Below, in pieces: positions 35,331-43,885 of a stretch of DNA of 64,000 nt. The translations under genes and the position numbers were made by a program. The stretch covers positions 186,001 through 250,000 of the forward strand of contig CAWBTU010000006.1 in the NCBI GenBank assembly GCA_963791805.1, written 5' to 3'. The DNA comes from JACMJL01 sp963791805 (GTDB lineage: Bacteria > Bacillota > Clostridia > Clostridiales > Clostridiaceae). The notes beneath the pieces are model-generated. The model ran no database searches and was not told where the DNA came from. It worked only from the letters and a program-made list of their open reading frames with translations. Each line of letters begins with the position of its first letter. Position 1 is the first letter of the stretch.

Positions 35331-36098
35331 TCAGCCAAAAATCATCAGTGCCAGTAAAAACACAGTTACATTGTTCAAGAAATTCACCATATCGTTGTTG
35401 ACCCACCGAACCCCTCTGATTGCTGTTGTTGGCATTCCGCAGTGATTTTCTCTCTCTGTAACCATTTTGCATATTGGGCACTTATATTTCACCTGAGCTA
35501 GGGAGCCAAGAACGCTGTCCGCTACTGAACCCACAAGTCCGCATCCGGCAATCAAAACGCCGTTTGTGAAGTTGAAACTGCTGCCCAATGTATAAATACA
35601 GCCGATTAGTACGCCTCCTATTAACGAAGAACCAAGGCCCAACAGTGTTACTCCACCGGATATACCGACCTCAGTTCTTCGGAGAGTACAGATGTCAAAA
35701 GGTAATGTTTTCGCCAACGGACCAAACTTGGACGCAAGACTGTCCGCCAAGGAGCCTGCCATTACAGCAGCGTATATAAGATAGAAACTATGTTCCCCAG
35801 TAATCCCGCAAAGCGTCATCGCCAGTGTACCCACACCGACGTTGCAAAAAACGCGGACGTGATCTCTAGCTCCCGATTTTCTCCGTATCCCCTTTGGATC
35901 AGCTCTCTTGCCAGCTATCTTGTCGGAAAGCACCGTAAAAAACAGCGTAGCCGCAAGTATAGAAAATGCCGTGATTCCACCAAAATATGTGATGATTAAG
36001 CAGCAGGTCCAAGCGAGAACAAGCCCCGTTTTAGTAAGTGCTCGTTTGAACGCAGCCACAGCAGTAAGAGTAGTTGAGAGGAGTAAACTTTCAATCAT
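35331..36098 (-). CDS. DUF92 family integral membrane protein
   Basis: A 255-residue protein with about six membrane helices. It matches the DUF92/TIGR00297 family, which includes plant VTE6 (phytyl-phosphate kinase): signatures are AVMAGSLADSLASKFGPL, DICTLRRTEVGISGGVTLLGL and SVADSVLGSLAQ. The family thus suggests a lipid or prenol phosphate kinase or CDP-alcohol type function, but this is unproven for bacteria. The start overlaps the end of the second tethered ferredoxin, so the two are co-transcribed. A decayed copy is at 31563-31679. Confidence 0.8.
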   Translation of the reverse strand: MIESLLLSTTLTAVAAFKRALTKTGLVLAWTCCLIITYFGGITAFSILAATLFFTVLSDKIAGKRADPKGIRRKSGARDHVRVFCNVGVGTLAMTLCGITGEHSFYLIYAAVMAGSLADSLASKFGPLAKTLPFDICTLRRTEVGISGGVTLLGLGSSLIGGVLIGCIYTLGSSFNFTNGVLIAGCGLVGSVADSVLGSLAQVKYKCPICKMVTERENHCGMPTTAIRGVRWVNNDMVNFLNNVTVFLLALMIFG

Positions 36099-36100
36099 CG

Positions 36101-37030
36101 TTAGTGGCGGATAATGTCTTTGTCACGGGACGGGTCCAACATCTTACTCTGCTGGCTGCCGGCGAACAACTTGTAGAAAAATACCGACGGCATCAATACG
36201 ACATAGACATAGAAGATGGACAAGAATACCCTCAGGCGACCAGGCTCTGTGGTTTTTTTTGCGCGTTCCTCGTGCTTTTCCATGTGTACCAGATGATTCG
36301 GGCAGGCGCTTTCGCACAGACCGCAGCCCAGACACTTTGAAAGGTCGATGTGGTGACCAGTCTCATCTGTTGTCAGTGCATCCACTGGACAAGCCTTGAC
36401 GCACTTGTTGCACTTGTCGCATTTGCTCTCGTCGTAGTGAGGTAGGTACGGTCCGTAGTAGTCCACGAATGGGACTCCGTATTTCGTTTTTAAAGTTAGA
36501 GGCATACAGCAGCAAGCACAGCAGAAGCAAAGATTGTTCTGGTAGGGTTGCACGCAGGACTCTAGAGAGGCAATCAATCCCCTTTCATGGGCATCACGGG
36601 CCACCTTCAGCACTGTCTCTTTATCCACTGCCATCTCGCCCTCCTTTATCTTCATCTCACCGTAGAAATTTATGCCGAAACAGGTATAAAGCGGATTATC
36701 ACATTTGTTTTGCACAACTCTGCAGACGCAAGGCGATACTGCTATATCTGAGCAGCTATTGATAAGCTCCTCTACGACTTGGATGGGAAGAACCATGGAG
36801 TTGGAATGAAGATACTGGTAGTGTAGTGCCATGGCTTTGGTGAACATTTTACCGATGACTGGCTTTGCAGACAGCTTGCCCATGGTGTAAGAGAAGCGAA
36901 CCACATCCACGGAGTTTTTCAGGTGGTGCTTAATGAAGTCCTTGCGGAATTTGCTGTTGCTGTCATAAATGGTGATGCCGGCTACCTCGTACTTACTTGA
37001 GGTATACCTGTTCTTTTTTTCTTCTTTCAT
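36101..37030 (-). CDS. Second membrane-tethered Cys-rich ferredoxin-like protein
   Basis: A 309-residue paralogue of the protein at 30634-31560, aligned over its whole length with the same cysteines (CVCRVVQNKCDNP, CFCCACCCMPL, CDKCNKCVKACPVDA, CLGCGLCESACPNHL) and the same C-terminal helix (RVFLSIFYVYVVLMPSVFFY). It is transcribed from a divergent promoter shared with the GntR gene at 37230, behind a TGATTAATCA site. Roughly four of five bases match the other copy in the parts compared by eye. Confidence 0.8.
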   Translation of the reverse strand: MKEEKKNRYTSSKYEVAGITIYDSNSKFRKDFIKHHLKNSVDVVRFSYTMGKLSAKPVIGKMFTKAMALHYQYLHSNSMVLPIQVVEELINSCSDIAVSPCVCRVVQNKCDNPLYTCFGINFYGEMKIKEGEMAVDKETVLKVARDAHERGLIASLESCVQPYQNNLCFCCACCCMPLTLKTKYGVPFVDYYGPYLPHYDESKCDKCNKCVKACPVDALTTDETGHHIDLSKCLGCGLCESACPNHLVHMEKHEERAKKTTEPGRLRVFLSIFYVYVVLMPSVFFYKLFAGSQQSKMLDPSRDKDIIRH

Positions 37031-37081
37031 ATTAACATCTTCTTTCTCTCTAAATTTTTATATTTGCATGCTTTTTAATCC

Positions 37082-37211
37082 TGATTAATCACGACTTGAT
37101 ATTATCATGTGATTTTTAAAATGTCAACAAACAATTTAATATACATAATATTTATAGTCGATTATTGACATAATTAAAATTTTGCGTCATAATATTTATA
37201 CTGGTTAATCA
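37082..37211. promoter_or_regulatory. Divergent promoter pair with two TGATTAATCA-type operators
   Basis: Plus: TTGACA (37165), 17 bp, CATAAT (37188), then TGGTTAATCA (37202-37211) before gntR. Minus: TTGACA (37127-37122), 17 bp, TAATAT (37104-37099), then TGATTAATCA (37091-37082) before the ferredoxin. The spacing of the two sites, 120 bp, is the same as in the 30.5-kb region. This fits autoregulation by the GntR protein. Confidence 0.8.
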
Positions 37212-37229
37212 AAAATATGGAGGTATAAG

Positions 37230-37964
37230 ATGGCATTTGATAATATTGAAATCCCGTCACCAAGAAGACTACTCATCCGTGAAATCGAAGAGCGGATCAT
37301 TAGTGGAAAACTGGCTATCGGCGAAAAACTCCCCACGGAGCGCGAGCTTCATGCGCAAACCGGAATAAATAAATCCGAAGTGCATGCTGCGATAAAGGAT
37401 CTTGAGCACATGGGGTTTATCAAAATAGTCCCCAGACAGGGTACTTATGTTGCTGACTATATTCGTACCGGTTCCTTTGAAACTCTTAACGAGATTCTTC
37501 GGTATAATGGAGGAAAGATAAGCTTCAAAATGTCCGTGGATCTAGTGGAAATGAGAAATGCCATTGAGGGTGCGGCACTTATCAGGCTGGCTGCCAACCA
37601 TACCTGCGAAGATATTGAACTGCTCCGTAGCAAAGTTGATGAACTTAGGGCTGTTGTAGACAAAAACTTAGGAGTATCGGAGCTGGCCAAGATGTCATAT
37701 AGGTTTCATTGTTTGATTTGCGAGCTCAGCGGAAATAACATGTTCCTCCTGATGATGAACTCATTTACTCCCCTTGGTATGGTACTGTGGGAAAACTGTG
37801 CCGCTTTCTGGGGCGCAGAGGGATTTTTGGAGCAGGACGAAAAAATCGTTGACATGATAGAACACGGTGAGGGACCCGAGGCTAAGAAATACATTGAAGA
37901 TATTTTTGCTCAATTTATTGAAGCGTTCAAGAGCTACAAACAAAGGCTTAACAAACAAGAGTAA
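37230..37964 (+). CDS. GntR/FadR-family transcriptional regulator
   Basis: A 244-residue regulator. Winged helix in residues 10-75 (LLIREIEERIISGKLAIGEKLPTERELHAQTGINKSEVHAAI), followed by an FCD effector-binding domain (VEMRNAIEGAALIRLAANHT...FHCLICELSGNNMFLLMMNS). Ribosome site GGAGG. It faces the tethered ferredoxin and probably controls itself, that ferredoxin and the dehydratase operons through the TGATTAATCA sites. A paralogue is at 39026-39742 and a truncated copy at 30217-30435. The effector is unknown; the FCD domain usually binds small acids, often with a metal. Confidence 0.88.
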   Translation: MAFDNIEIPSPRRLLIREIEERIISGKLAIGEKLPTERELHAQTGINKSEVHAAIKDLEHMGFIKIVPRQGTYVADYIRTGSFETLNEILRYNGGKISFKMSVDLVEMRNAIEGAALIRLAANHTCEDIELLRSKVDELRAVVDKNLGVSELAKMSYRFHCLICELSGNNMFLLMMNSFTPLGMVLWENCAAFWGAEGFLEQDEKIVDMIEHGEGPEAKKYIEDIFAQFIEAFKSYKQRLNKQE

Positions 37965-37983
37965 AATGGGAGGAAAAAGCATC

Positions 37984-38856
37984 ATGATTATTGATTGTCA
38001 TTATCACTATTTTGAAGAGGAGTTTGATCCGGAAGTTAAGTTTAGAGATATGGAGAAAGCTGGAATTGATAAGATTGCGATTATGGCGCCCATTGCAGCG
38101 CAGTTTAAATCTGAACCGAATATCTTCATTATGAAATTCATGCGCAGGCTGTTCGGAAAGCCCATATTGATGCCGCTGTTTAAGAAGCTTCTGTGCACCT
38201 TCAAGGGCGATGGCATAGATATTTTGGGGGAACAGGTTCCTATTTATTTCTCCCCACAAAACCAGGGTGTTTTTGAAATTGCAGAAAAATATCCAGATAA
38301 ATTGTATGCATGGGCAACCGTCAATCCAAGTAACTGTAGCAGGGAAGCTCTCAACGCAGAACTGCGTAAATGGTCAGAATATAAGACCTTTATTGGCGTA
38401 AAAGCTCACCCGTTTTACCATCAGTATAATGCTATACAGTTGGATTCTGTTTTCAGCATACTGAACGAGATGAAGATGCCCATCATAATACATATGGGGT
38501 TTGATGATAAGGAGGCAATACTGAAGCTTGCCGACAAATATCAGAATGTCAAAATTATTTTGGCGCATTGCGCTTTTCCGTATTTTAATATCATGTGGTC
38601 GGAGATTGCAAAGAGAAACAACATATTTGTGGACATTTCTTCGAGCTGCTATATTGATGAACGTGTTGTCAGGAGGGCCATTCAAAAACTTGGCGTCGAC
38701 AAATGCATCTACGGAAGTGATGGACCGTACGGCCCGCCTGATAAGGATGGTAGATTCAATCTTGACTATCAGGTCAGGAACACTATGTCTTGGCTCGACG
38801 AGAAAACGAAAGACAGGATATGTTATCAAAACTTCAAAAATTGCATAAAAAAATAG
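37984..38856 (+). CDS. Amidohydrolase_2-family metal-dependent hydrolase
   Basis: A 290-residue TIM-barrel hydrolase. Probable metal ligands are DCHYHYF (HxH), KAHPFYHQ, IIHMG, LAHCAFPYF and YGSDGPYG (final Asp), the order of the amidohydrolase_2 family of hydrolases and decarboxylases (for example ring-cleavage products). ATG at 37984 follows GGGAGG, and the gene is 19 bases after gntR, so they are one operon. Its presence in the regulon suggests the substrate is a small carboxylic or aromatic compound; inferred. Confidence 0.82.
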   Translation: MIIDCHYHYFEEEFDPEVKFRDMEKAGIDKIAIMAPIAAQFKSEPNIFIMKFMRRLFGKPILMPLFKKLLCTFKGDGIDILGEQVPIYFSPQNQGVFEIAEKYPDKLYAWATVNPSNCSREALNAELRKWSEYKTFIGVKAHPFYHQYNAIQLDSVFSILNEMKMPIIIHMGFDDKEAILKLADKYQNVKIILAHCAFPYFNIMWSEIAKRNNIFVDISSSCYIDERVVRRAIQKLGVDKCIYGSDGPYGPPDKDGRFNLDYQVRNTMSWLDEKTKDRICYQNFKNCIKK

Positions 38857-38865
38857 CCCAATAAA

Positions 38866-38954
38866 GAAGTTTATCTACAATCAAATTTAGCATAGAAATA
38901 AGAAGCTTTGAGCTCTTTATTTCTATGCTTTACTTTTGGTTGTAGATAAACTTC
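38866..38954. repeat. Long imperfect palindrome, about 40-bp arms
   Basis: Arms GAAGTTTATCTACAA...AGCATAGAAATAA and their inverse, with small differences and a short loop near AGCTTTGAGCT. It sits just after the hydrolase gene. No T run follows, so it is a large hairpin at a transcript end or a MITE-like element. Confidence 0.75.
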
Positions 38955-39025
38955 ATCTTAAGATGTCACATTGCAATTCAATTATAAAATGAAACCAAAT
39001 GTTTATACGGTAATCAACATATAAC

Positions 39026-39742
39026 TCATTCAGCAGATTTTGGATAGGTTACTTCTAGATAATGTTCAAACAGTTTCTCTATATAACGTTGTGCTTCGTA
39101 ACCTTTTCCATCTTTTATAAGAACTAATAAATTTTCATCATGCTGGAGAAATTGTTGCCTTCCCAAAAATTCGGCACAATTGCGCCAAAGAACAGCTGCT
39201 ACGGGCGCGAATGCATTCATAATAAGCATTACCATCATATTCCCAGAAAGTTTACATATAAGAAAATGAAAATCTTTTGTAAGTTCGGCCAATTCATCAA
39301 TACTAATTTTTTTATCAGCATTTCGTACTTTATCAAGACAAGCCTCTAATTTTGCAATGTCTTCATCTGTATGGGATTTACACAATTTTTTCAGAGCAAT
39401 TCCCTCCAAGGCATTACGTAATTCAACAATAGAATGTTCCATCTGCCTATCAAGGGTACCACCATTATATTTTAATATTTCATTTAATACTTCTATAGAA
39501 CCATTTTGTGCATAATCTGCCACATAGGCACCGAAGCGTGGAACTGTATATATAAATCCCATGTGTTCTAGATCTTTTAGTGCAAAATGAATAACAGATT
39601 TGCTGACTCCTGTTTGCTCTTCAAGCTCACGTTCAGTCGGAAGTTTTTCTCCTACTTTTAGTTTTCCAGATATAATCTGACCTTCCAGTTCGTGAATAAG
39701 CATTTCACGCTGAGTAGGTATGATTATTTTATTTAATGCCAT
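39026..39742 (-). CDS. Second GntR/FadR-family regulator
   Basis: A 238-residue paralogue of the regulator at 37230: the winged helix (MLIHELEGQIISGKLKVGEKLPTERELEEQTGVSKSVIHFALKDLEHMGF) and FCD domain (VELRNALEGIALKKLCKSHT...DFHFLICKLSGNMMVMLIMNA) align fully. It faces the second dehydratase operon and is preceded by its own TGATTAATCA site. Two such regulators with identical sites could compete or form a relay. Confidence 0.87.
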   Translation of the reverse strand: MALNKIIIPTQREMLIHELEGQIISGKLKVGEKLPTERELEEQTGVSKSVIHFALKDLEHMGFIYTVPRFGAYVADYAQNGSIEVLNEILKYNGGTLDRQMEHSIVELRNALEGIALKKLCKSHTDEDIAKLEACLDKVRNADKKISIDELAELTKDFHFLICKLSGNMMVMLIMNAFAPVAAVLWRNCAEFLGRQQFLQHDENLLVLIKDGKGYEAQRYIEKLFEHYLEVTYPKSAE

Positions 39743-39756
39743 AGCATACCTCCTAC

Positions 39757-39866
39757 TGATTAATCACTATATTATCTATTAAAATAGAAAAAAAGTCAAT
39801 GATGTATTAGTTAAAAAGCACCTTGACAGGGTATGTAATCAATGCTATGATTTATGTGATTAATCA
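39757..39866. promoter_or_regulatory. Divergent promoter pair with two TGATTAATCA operators
   Basis: Plus: TTGACA (39823), 17 bp, TATGAT (39846), TGATTAATCA (39857-39866) before dehydratase operon 2. Minus: TTGACT (39799-39794), 17 bp, GATAAT (39776-39771), TGATTAATCA (39766-39757) before the second GntR gene. Sites are 100 bp apart. The leader to the dehydratase gene is about 150 bases long. Confidence 0.8.
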
Positions 39867-40022
39867 GTAAAGATGAATAATAAACTGGTGATTACAGGAG
39901 ATATTGTTTCAGAAAGCAATTGAGAAGAAATCCGGATTAGTAAAAATGTCAGCATCAAAGGATGGACCATACAAAAAATTATATAGTAGCGCAAACACAT
40001 ATTATTGTTTGGAGGAAAAAGT

Positions 40023-41225
40023 ATGAAAGAGCTTAAACATCTAAATTATTTTGAAAGTTTATTACAGAAAGTAAATAACGATCTTGTTCATCAGGCACAG
40101 GGTGAAGGAAATGTGGCAATAGGTTATACCTGCCATTTTGTTCCAGAAGTGTTGATGAATCTACCTGGATGCTTTTCAGTACGATTAAGAGCTCCTGAAG
40201 TATCAGGATTAGATAACTCCACTTACTATATGACTAATAAGACTTGTCACTATTCAAGAAGTATCTTGGAATGTGCTATTGAAGGAGGCTACGATTTTCT
40301 AGATGCGTTAAATGGAAGTGAAACCTGTTGTATGATGCACAGAATCCCAGAGCATTTTGAAATGCTGAAGCTTGTTAAAGAAAAAAAGCCATCCTTTTAT
40401 ACAACAATTATGGATGTTCCATTTGTTACAGGAAGTCAAGCTGAAAAATATTACGAAGAACAACTTTATAATCATCTTTTGAAACCTTTAGAAGAAGGCT
40501 ATAAAATTGATATTTCTGATGAAGCGTTAATGAAAGCTATTGAGGATCATAATGAAATTTCGAAAATTATAAGTGAAATTGGTGGTTTACGTAAGATGGA
40601 CAATCCACCTATTACTGGCTATGAATTTCATGTCTTGCAGCTAGTTAGTGAAATATGTCCACATTACCTGATTAAAGGGAAACTATTAGAAACCCTTGAG
40701 GAAATAAAAAAGAGAAAAGTGGATGTTGATAAGTGGTATAGAACAAGAATTGTACTTGTGGGTGGTGAAATCGATGATCCTGCATTTACCAAGTTGCTAG
40801 AAGATTCTGGAGCTTTTGTTGTGGCAGACAGATATTGTTATGGTTCCCTTCCTGGAAGAGATCAAATCACTATAGATGTGGGAGAAAGTCCACTTCATGC
40901 AATTGCTCGTTACTATCTAAACAGCAGCCAGTGTCCTCGTTTCATGAATAAAGAAAAAGGAGACGCTCGTAGAACCTTTATTGCTGATCTTGTAAAGGAA
41001 TATCATGCTGATGGTGTTCTTGTAGAGCAGATTAAGTTCTGTGAATATTGGATTTATGAACGTATTCTAGATTATCAGGTTTTAAACAATGAAATGAATA
41101 TTCCAACCTTAACAATTGAAAGAGATTATACAATCGCATCAGTTGAACAATTAAGAACTCGTATTCAGGCCTTTGTAGAAAGCTTGGAAAGTAAGAAAAT
41201 TAAGAAAGAGGCAGGTGATCTGTAA
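40023..41225 (+). CDS. 2-Hydroxyacyl-CoA dehydratase-like small subunit, paralogue 2
   Basis: A 400-residue HgdB-type subunit, aligned with 29048-30220. Candidate cluster cysteines are NKTCHYSRSILECAIEG, SETCCMMHRIPEH and NSSQCPRFMNKE. ATG at 40023 follows GGAGG. Its stop overlaps the start of the large subunit (TAATG), so the two are translated together. It belongs to a separate operon with no activator of its own, so the activator at 26403 may serve it. Substrate unknown. Confidence 0.84.
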   Translation: MKELKHLNYFESLLQKVNNDLVHQAQGEGNVAIGYTCHFVPEVLMNLPGCFSVRLRAPEVSGLDNSTYYMTNKTCHYSRSILECAIEGGYDFLDALNGSETCCMMHRIPEHFEMLKLVKEKKPSFYTTIMDVPFVTGSQAEKYYEEQLYNHLLKPLEEGYKIDISDEALMKAIEDHNEISKIISEIGGLRKMDNPPITGYEFHVLQLVSEICPHYLIKGKLLETLEEIKKRKVDVDKWYRTRIVLVGGEIDDPAFTKLLEDSGAFVVADRYCYGSLPGRDQITIDVGESPLHAIARYYLNSSQCPRFMNKEKGDARRTFIADLVKEYHADGVLVEQIKFCEYWIYERILDYQVLNNEMNIPTLTIERDYTIASVEQLRTRIQAFVESLESKKIKKEAGDL

Positions 41226-42766
41226 TGAAAAGTGAAAAACCTCAAGGCGATGCAAGACGTTTTTATGATAAATCAGGTGTTGCAAAACATCGTGAATGGC
41301 GTGGAGTGAAAGACACTCTTTATGATTACAGCGCCTGGCTAAAAAATGTGGTGGTATTAGGCAAGTTTGGTGTAAAAGCGCCTATCCGTACCTCAAAAAG
41401 TATGGTTTATTATCGCTGGATGTCATCTTATTTAGGAGGACTTCAGGTAATTGACAAGGCAACCGCTGGACAAAGAGGTCCTGCTCTTCGTGTCAGTCAT
41501 ATTTATATGAATGCAGTTTTTAAGACCAGTACAGAGCTTTTGGCAAAAGTTGTTGCCAGTGACCTGCGTTTTGGGGAAAATGATAAAGCAGATAAAATTG
41601 TACTTTTAGAGCAGACTATGCCACCTGAAATAATAGGAGGCTTTAAAAACCTTCAGCCAATGCCACTTGAAGCATTTCAAGGTCTGCTCGGATGTTTTAT
41701 GGATCAGAATATTACAACATATTACCTAGACATTATGGAAAGTTATGGTATGCCATCTGATTCCTGCAGAATTTCAGCTTGCTCTGTTGGTGTTGCAATC
41801 AATGATGAATTCCCTCAAAATGGCTGCTGTCTCATTATTAATAATATGCCTTGTGATTCTAGTACAATGAATTCACAGTTGTCTTCTAGGCGTCTTGAAG
41901 TACCTGAAATGGTAGCAACTATGCCTATGAGATGGGATGAACCAGATACCATGCCTTATGCAATACAGCAGCTTTGTAATGTGATTGAGTTTGTGGAACG
42001 AGTATCAGGTGAAAAATATGATTGGAAAGAATTATATAAGGTTCTAGAAAATTATAATCAGGAAACTCAGGCTGAACTAGACAAATGGGACTTGATGTCA
42101 ACACCTAATACGGCCCTTGGCGGTGCGGTGCAAAGTTTGTATAGGGCTTCTTACTGGAGTTTTTCTGGTGGACGATTTGATTTTATCCGAAAGGCAGATA
42201 AAAAGGTTCTTAAGATAATGAAAGAAGCTCACAAAAATAATGAAATTTGCTTTCCCAAAACCCGTTACAATTTAATTTGTTGGGGTGCACCAGCATCTTA
42301 TTACATTACTTTTCCTGAGTGGATGTACAATTGCTGGGGAGTTCATCAAAATATGAATATGGATTCATTAATTGGACATGATTTTATTTCTACAGAAAGC
42401 GAAGAAAAGGCTCTTGAGGGAATTGCTAAACTAAATGAAAGAAGTATTATGCGCCGTCACCTCACAGGTGGATATAGTCACTTCTTAGAAGTGTTTGAAG
42501 TTGCAGATCAGTTTAATGCAGACATTATTCTGGTATATGATGACATCACCTGCAAAGGAGCGCTGGGTATGACCGGAATGCTCAAGGATCTTGCTAAAGA
42601 TAAAAAGCAAAAGCTTGTGTTTGTCACTCATGATTTGTTAGATCACCGTACCACAAGCCGAAACCAAATGCGAAAGCAGTTCAATGAGTTTATGTTCACA
42701 GTAATGAAAGCAGAGCCCATTGATAAAAGCTTGTTAGAGTTTGACGATAGCGAATCGTGGAATTAA
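41225..42766 (+). CDS. 2-Hydroxyacyl-CoA dehydratase-like large subunit, paralogue 2
   Basis: A 513-residue paralogue of the 579-residue subunit, lacking much of the Lys-rich N-terminal extension. The three-cysteine pattern is kept: SACSVGVAIND, NNMPCDSSTMN and DDITCKGALG. Other shared blocks are SYWSFSGG near SHYFNFSY, and DHRTTSRNQMRKQFNEFM near DNRVASRQQIRDEVSKFM. Second gene of the operon from 40023. Confidence 0.82.
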   Translation: MKSEKPQGDARRFYDKSGVAKHREWRGVKDTLYDYSAWLKNVVVLGKFGVKAPIRTSKSMVYYRWMSSYLGGLQVIDKATAGQRGPALRVSHIYMNAVFKTSTELLAKVVASDLRFGENDKADKIVLLEQTMPPEIIGGFKNLQPMPLEAFQGLLGCFMDQNITTYYLDIMESYGMPSDSCRISACSVGVAINDEFPQNGCCLIINNMPCDSSTMNSQLSSRRLEVPEMVATMPMRWDEPDTMPYAIQQLCNVIEFVERVSGEKYDWKELYKVLENYNQETQAELDKWDLMSTPNTALGGAVQSLYRASYWSFSGGRFDFIRKADKKVLKIMKEAHKNNEICFPKTRYNLICWGAPASYYITFPEWMYNCWGVHQNMNMDSLIGHDFISTESEEKALEGIAKLNERSIMRRHLTGGYSHFLEVFEVADQFNADIILVYDDITCKGALGMTGMLKDLAKDKKQKLVFVTHDLLDHRTTSRNQMRKQFNEFMFTVMKAEPIDKSLLEFDDSESWN

Positions 42767-42777
42767 GGGGTGCTGAT

Positions 42778-42951
42778 ATGAAAAAAATAGCGATATTAAA
42801 AAAAATGAATTGTATTTTGGCGGCCGCTTTTGCAGGTAGCTTTGCAATTTATTGGTTTAATCTAGATAATAAATTTCTTTACTATGTTGTTTATCCTCAA
42901 TTGCAGAAAAGGTATGACAAGGTTGATTTAACTAGAGATAAACATTTATAA
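42778..42951 (+). CDS. Small one-helix membrane protein of dehydratase operon 2
   Basis: A 57-residue protein with one hydrophobic helix (NCILAAAFAGSFAIYWFNL) and a charged tail. ATG at 42778 follows AAGGGGTG, 11 bases after the dehydratase stop. It corresponds in position and design, though not in clear sequence, to the 49-residue protein ending operon 1 (26230-26379). Confidence 0.6.
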   Translation: MKKIAILKKMNCILAAAFAGSFAIYWFNLDNKFLYYVVYPQLQKRYDKVDLTRDKHL

Positions 42952-42966
42952 AAGGGGGACATAATT

Positions 42967-43326
42967 ATGTATATGTTAGAAATTACATTTAAAGTCTCAA
43001 AGCTTTTGATGAGTAAAAACGGAATAGTTGATATTGAGCGTGTTGAAAACCATTATACCGATGAAAAAATCAAGCCCATAGCAGATTGGCCAGGTTTAAA
43101 GTGGAAAGTATGGACAGTTGATGAGGAAAATTTTATTGGAGCAGGTTTCTATCTTTTTGAAAATAAAAAAGATGCAGAAGAACGAGCAAAATATGCAAAG
43201 AGACACTATCCATTAAATCCAGCTATGTCACATGTAAGAACACGTATCTATTATGTGCTAGACGATTATTCTAGAGCTTGCCGAGCACCAATTGATATTC
43301 CTGCCAATCCTAGTAAATATAATTAA
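42967..43326 (+). CDS. YdhR-like dimeric alpha-beta barrel protein
   Basis: A 119-residue protein. LKWKVWTVDEENFIGAGFYLFENKKDAEERAKYA resembles the core of the YdhR/monooxygenase-like family of ferredoxin-fold proteins. It follows the small membrane protein by 15 bases and is last in the operon. The role is unknown; a cofactor-less oxidase or a binding protein is possible. Confidence 0.6.
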   Translation: MYMLEITFKVSKLLMSKNGIVDIERVENHYTDEKIKPIADWPGLKWKVWTVDEENFIGAGFYLFENKKDAEERAKYAKRHYPLNPAMSHVRTRIYYVLDDYSRACRAPIDIPANPSKYN

Positions 43327-43348
43327 ACAAAATTAAAAGATAAGTTTT

Positions 43349-43379
43349 ATCGGTGGTCTTTAAAGGCCACCGATATTTT
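43349..43379 (+). terminator. Terminator of dehydratase operon 2
   Basis: ATCGGTGG-TCTTTAAAGG-CCACCGAT (13-bp arms with one G-T pair) then ATTTTT. Confidence 0.9.
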
Positions 43380-43495
43380 TAACTATGAAATTAAAGATTA
43401 ATAGTTTTATTATCGCAACTCAGTAGCAACAGACTTAAAAGCAAACTTCCAAGTTATGTAAGGAAGCTGGCACATTACAAAGACTGAAATAGTTT

Positions 43496-43885
43496 TTGTT
43501 GCTAAAGTTTTTTATAGAGATGGGATTAGTTGATGAACTTGGATTAGGTGTAAGAAACATTCATAAGTATGAAAAAATATACTTTGTGTTTGAACCTCAG
43601 ATTATAGAGGATGATATATTTAAAATTATATTTCAGACAGGTGATATTGAAGATGAGCGGATTGATGAGAGGATCATGAGCGCATTGAACGGAAGTGAAA
43701 AGCAAATCATTCAGTTTTTACAAAACAATAGTAGCATTTCAAACAAAGAGGCTGTTATACTAACTAAGCTTTCACCAGCTCAGGTTAGAAGGATATTTGT
43801 ATCTTTAACAGAAAAAGAATTGATTATAGCTAAAGGTAACGGTAAGAGCAGACAGTATATCTTATCAGATAAAATAAAATACTAA
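43496..43885 (+). pseudogene. C-terminal relic of an AlbA/ATPase-type regulator
   Basis: FIEMGLVDELGLGVRNIHKYEKIYFVFEPQIIEDDIFKIIF is the end of an ATPase_c_4 domain, followed by a winged helix (NNSSISNKEAVILTKLSPAQVRRIFVSLTEKELI). The rest of the family (N-terminal AlbA_2 and the ATPase start) is missing and there is no ribosome site. The tail YILSDKIK runs into repeat R1. Confidence 0.65.
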
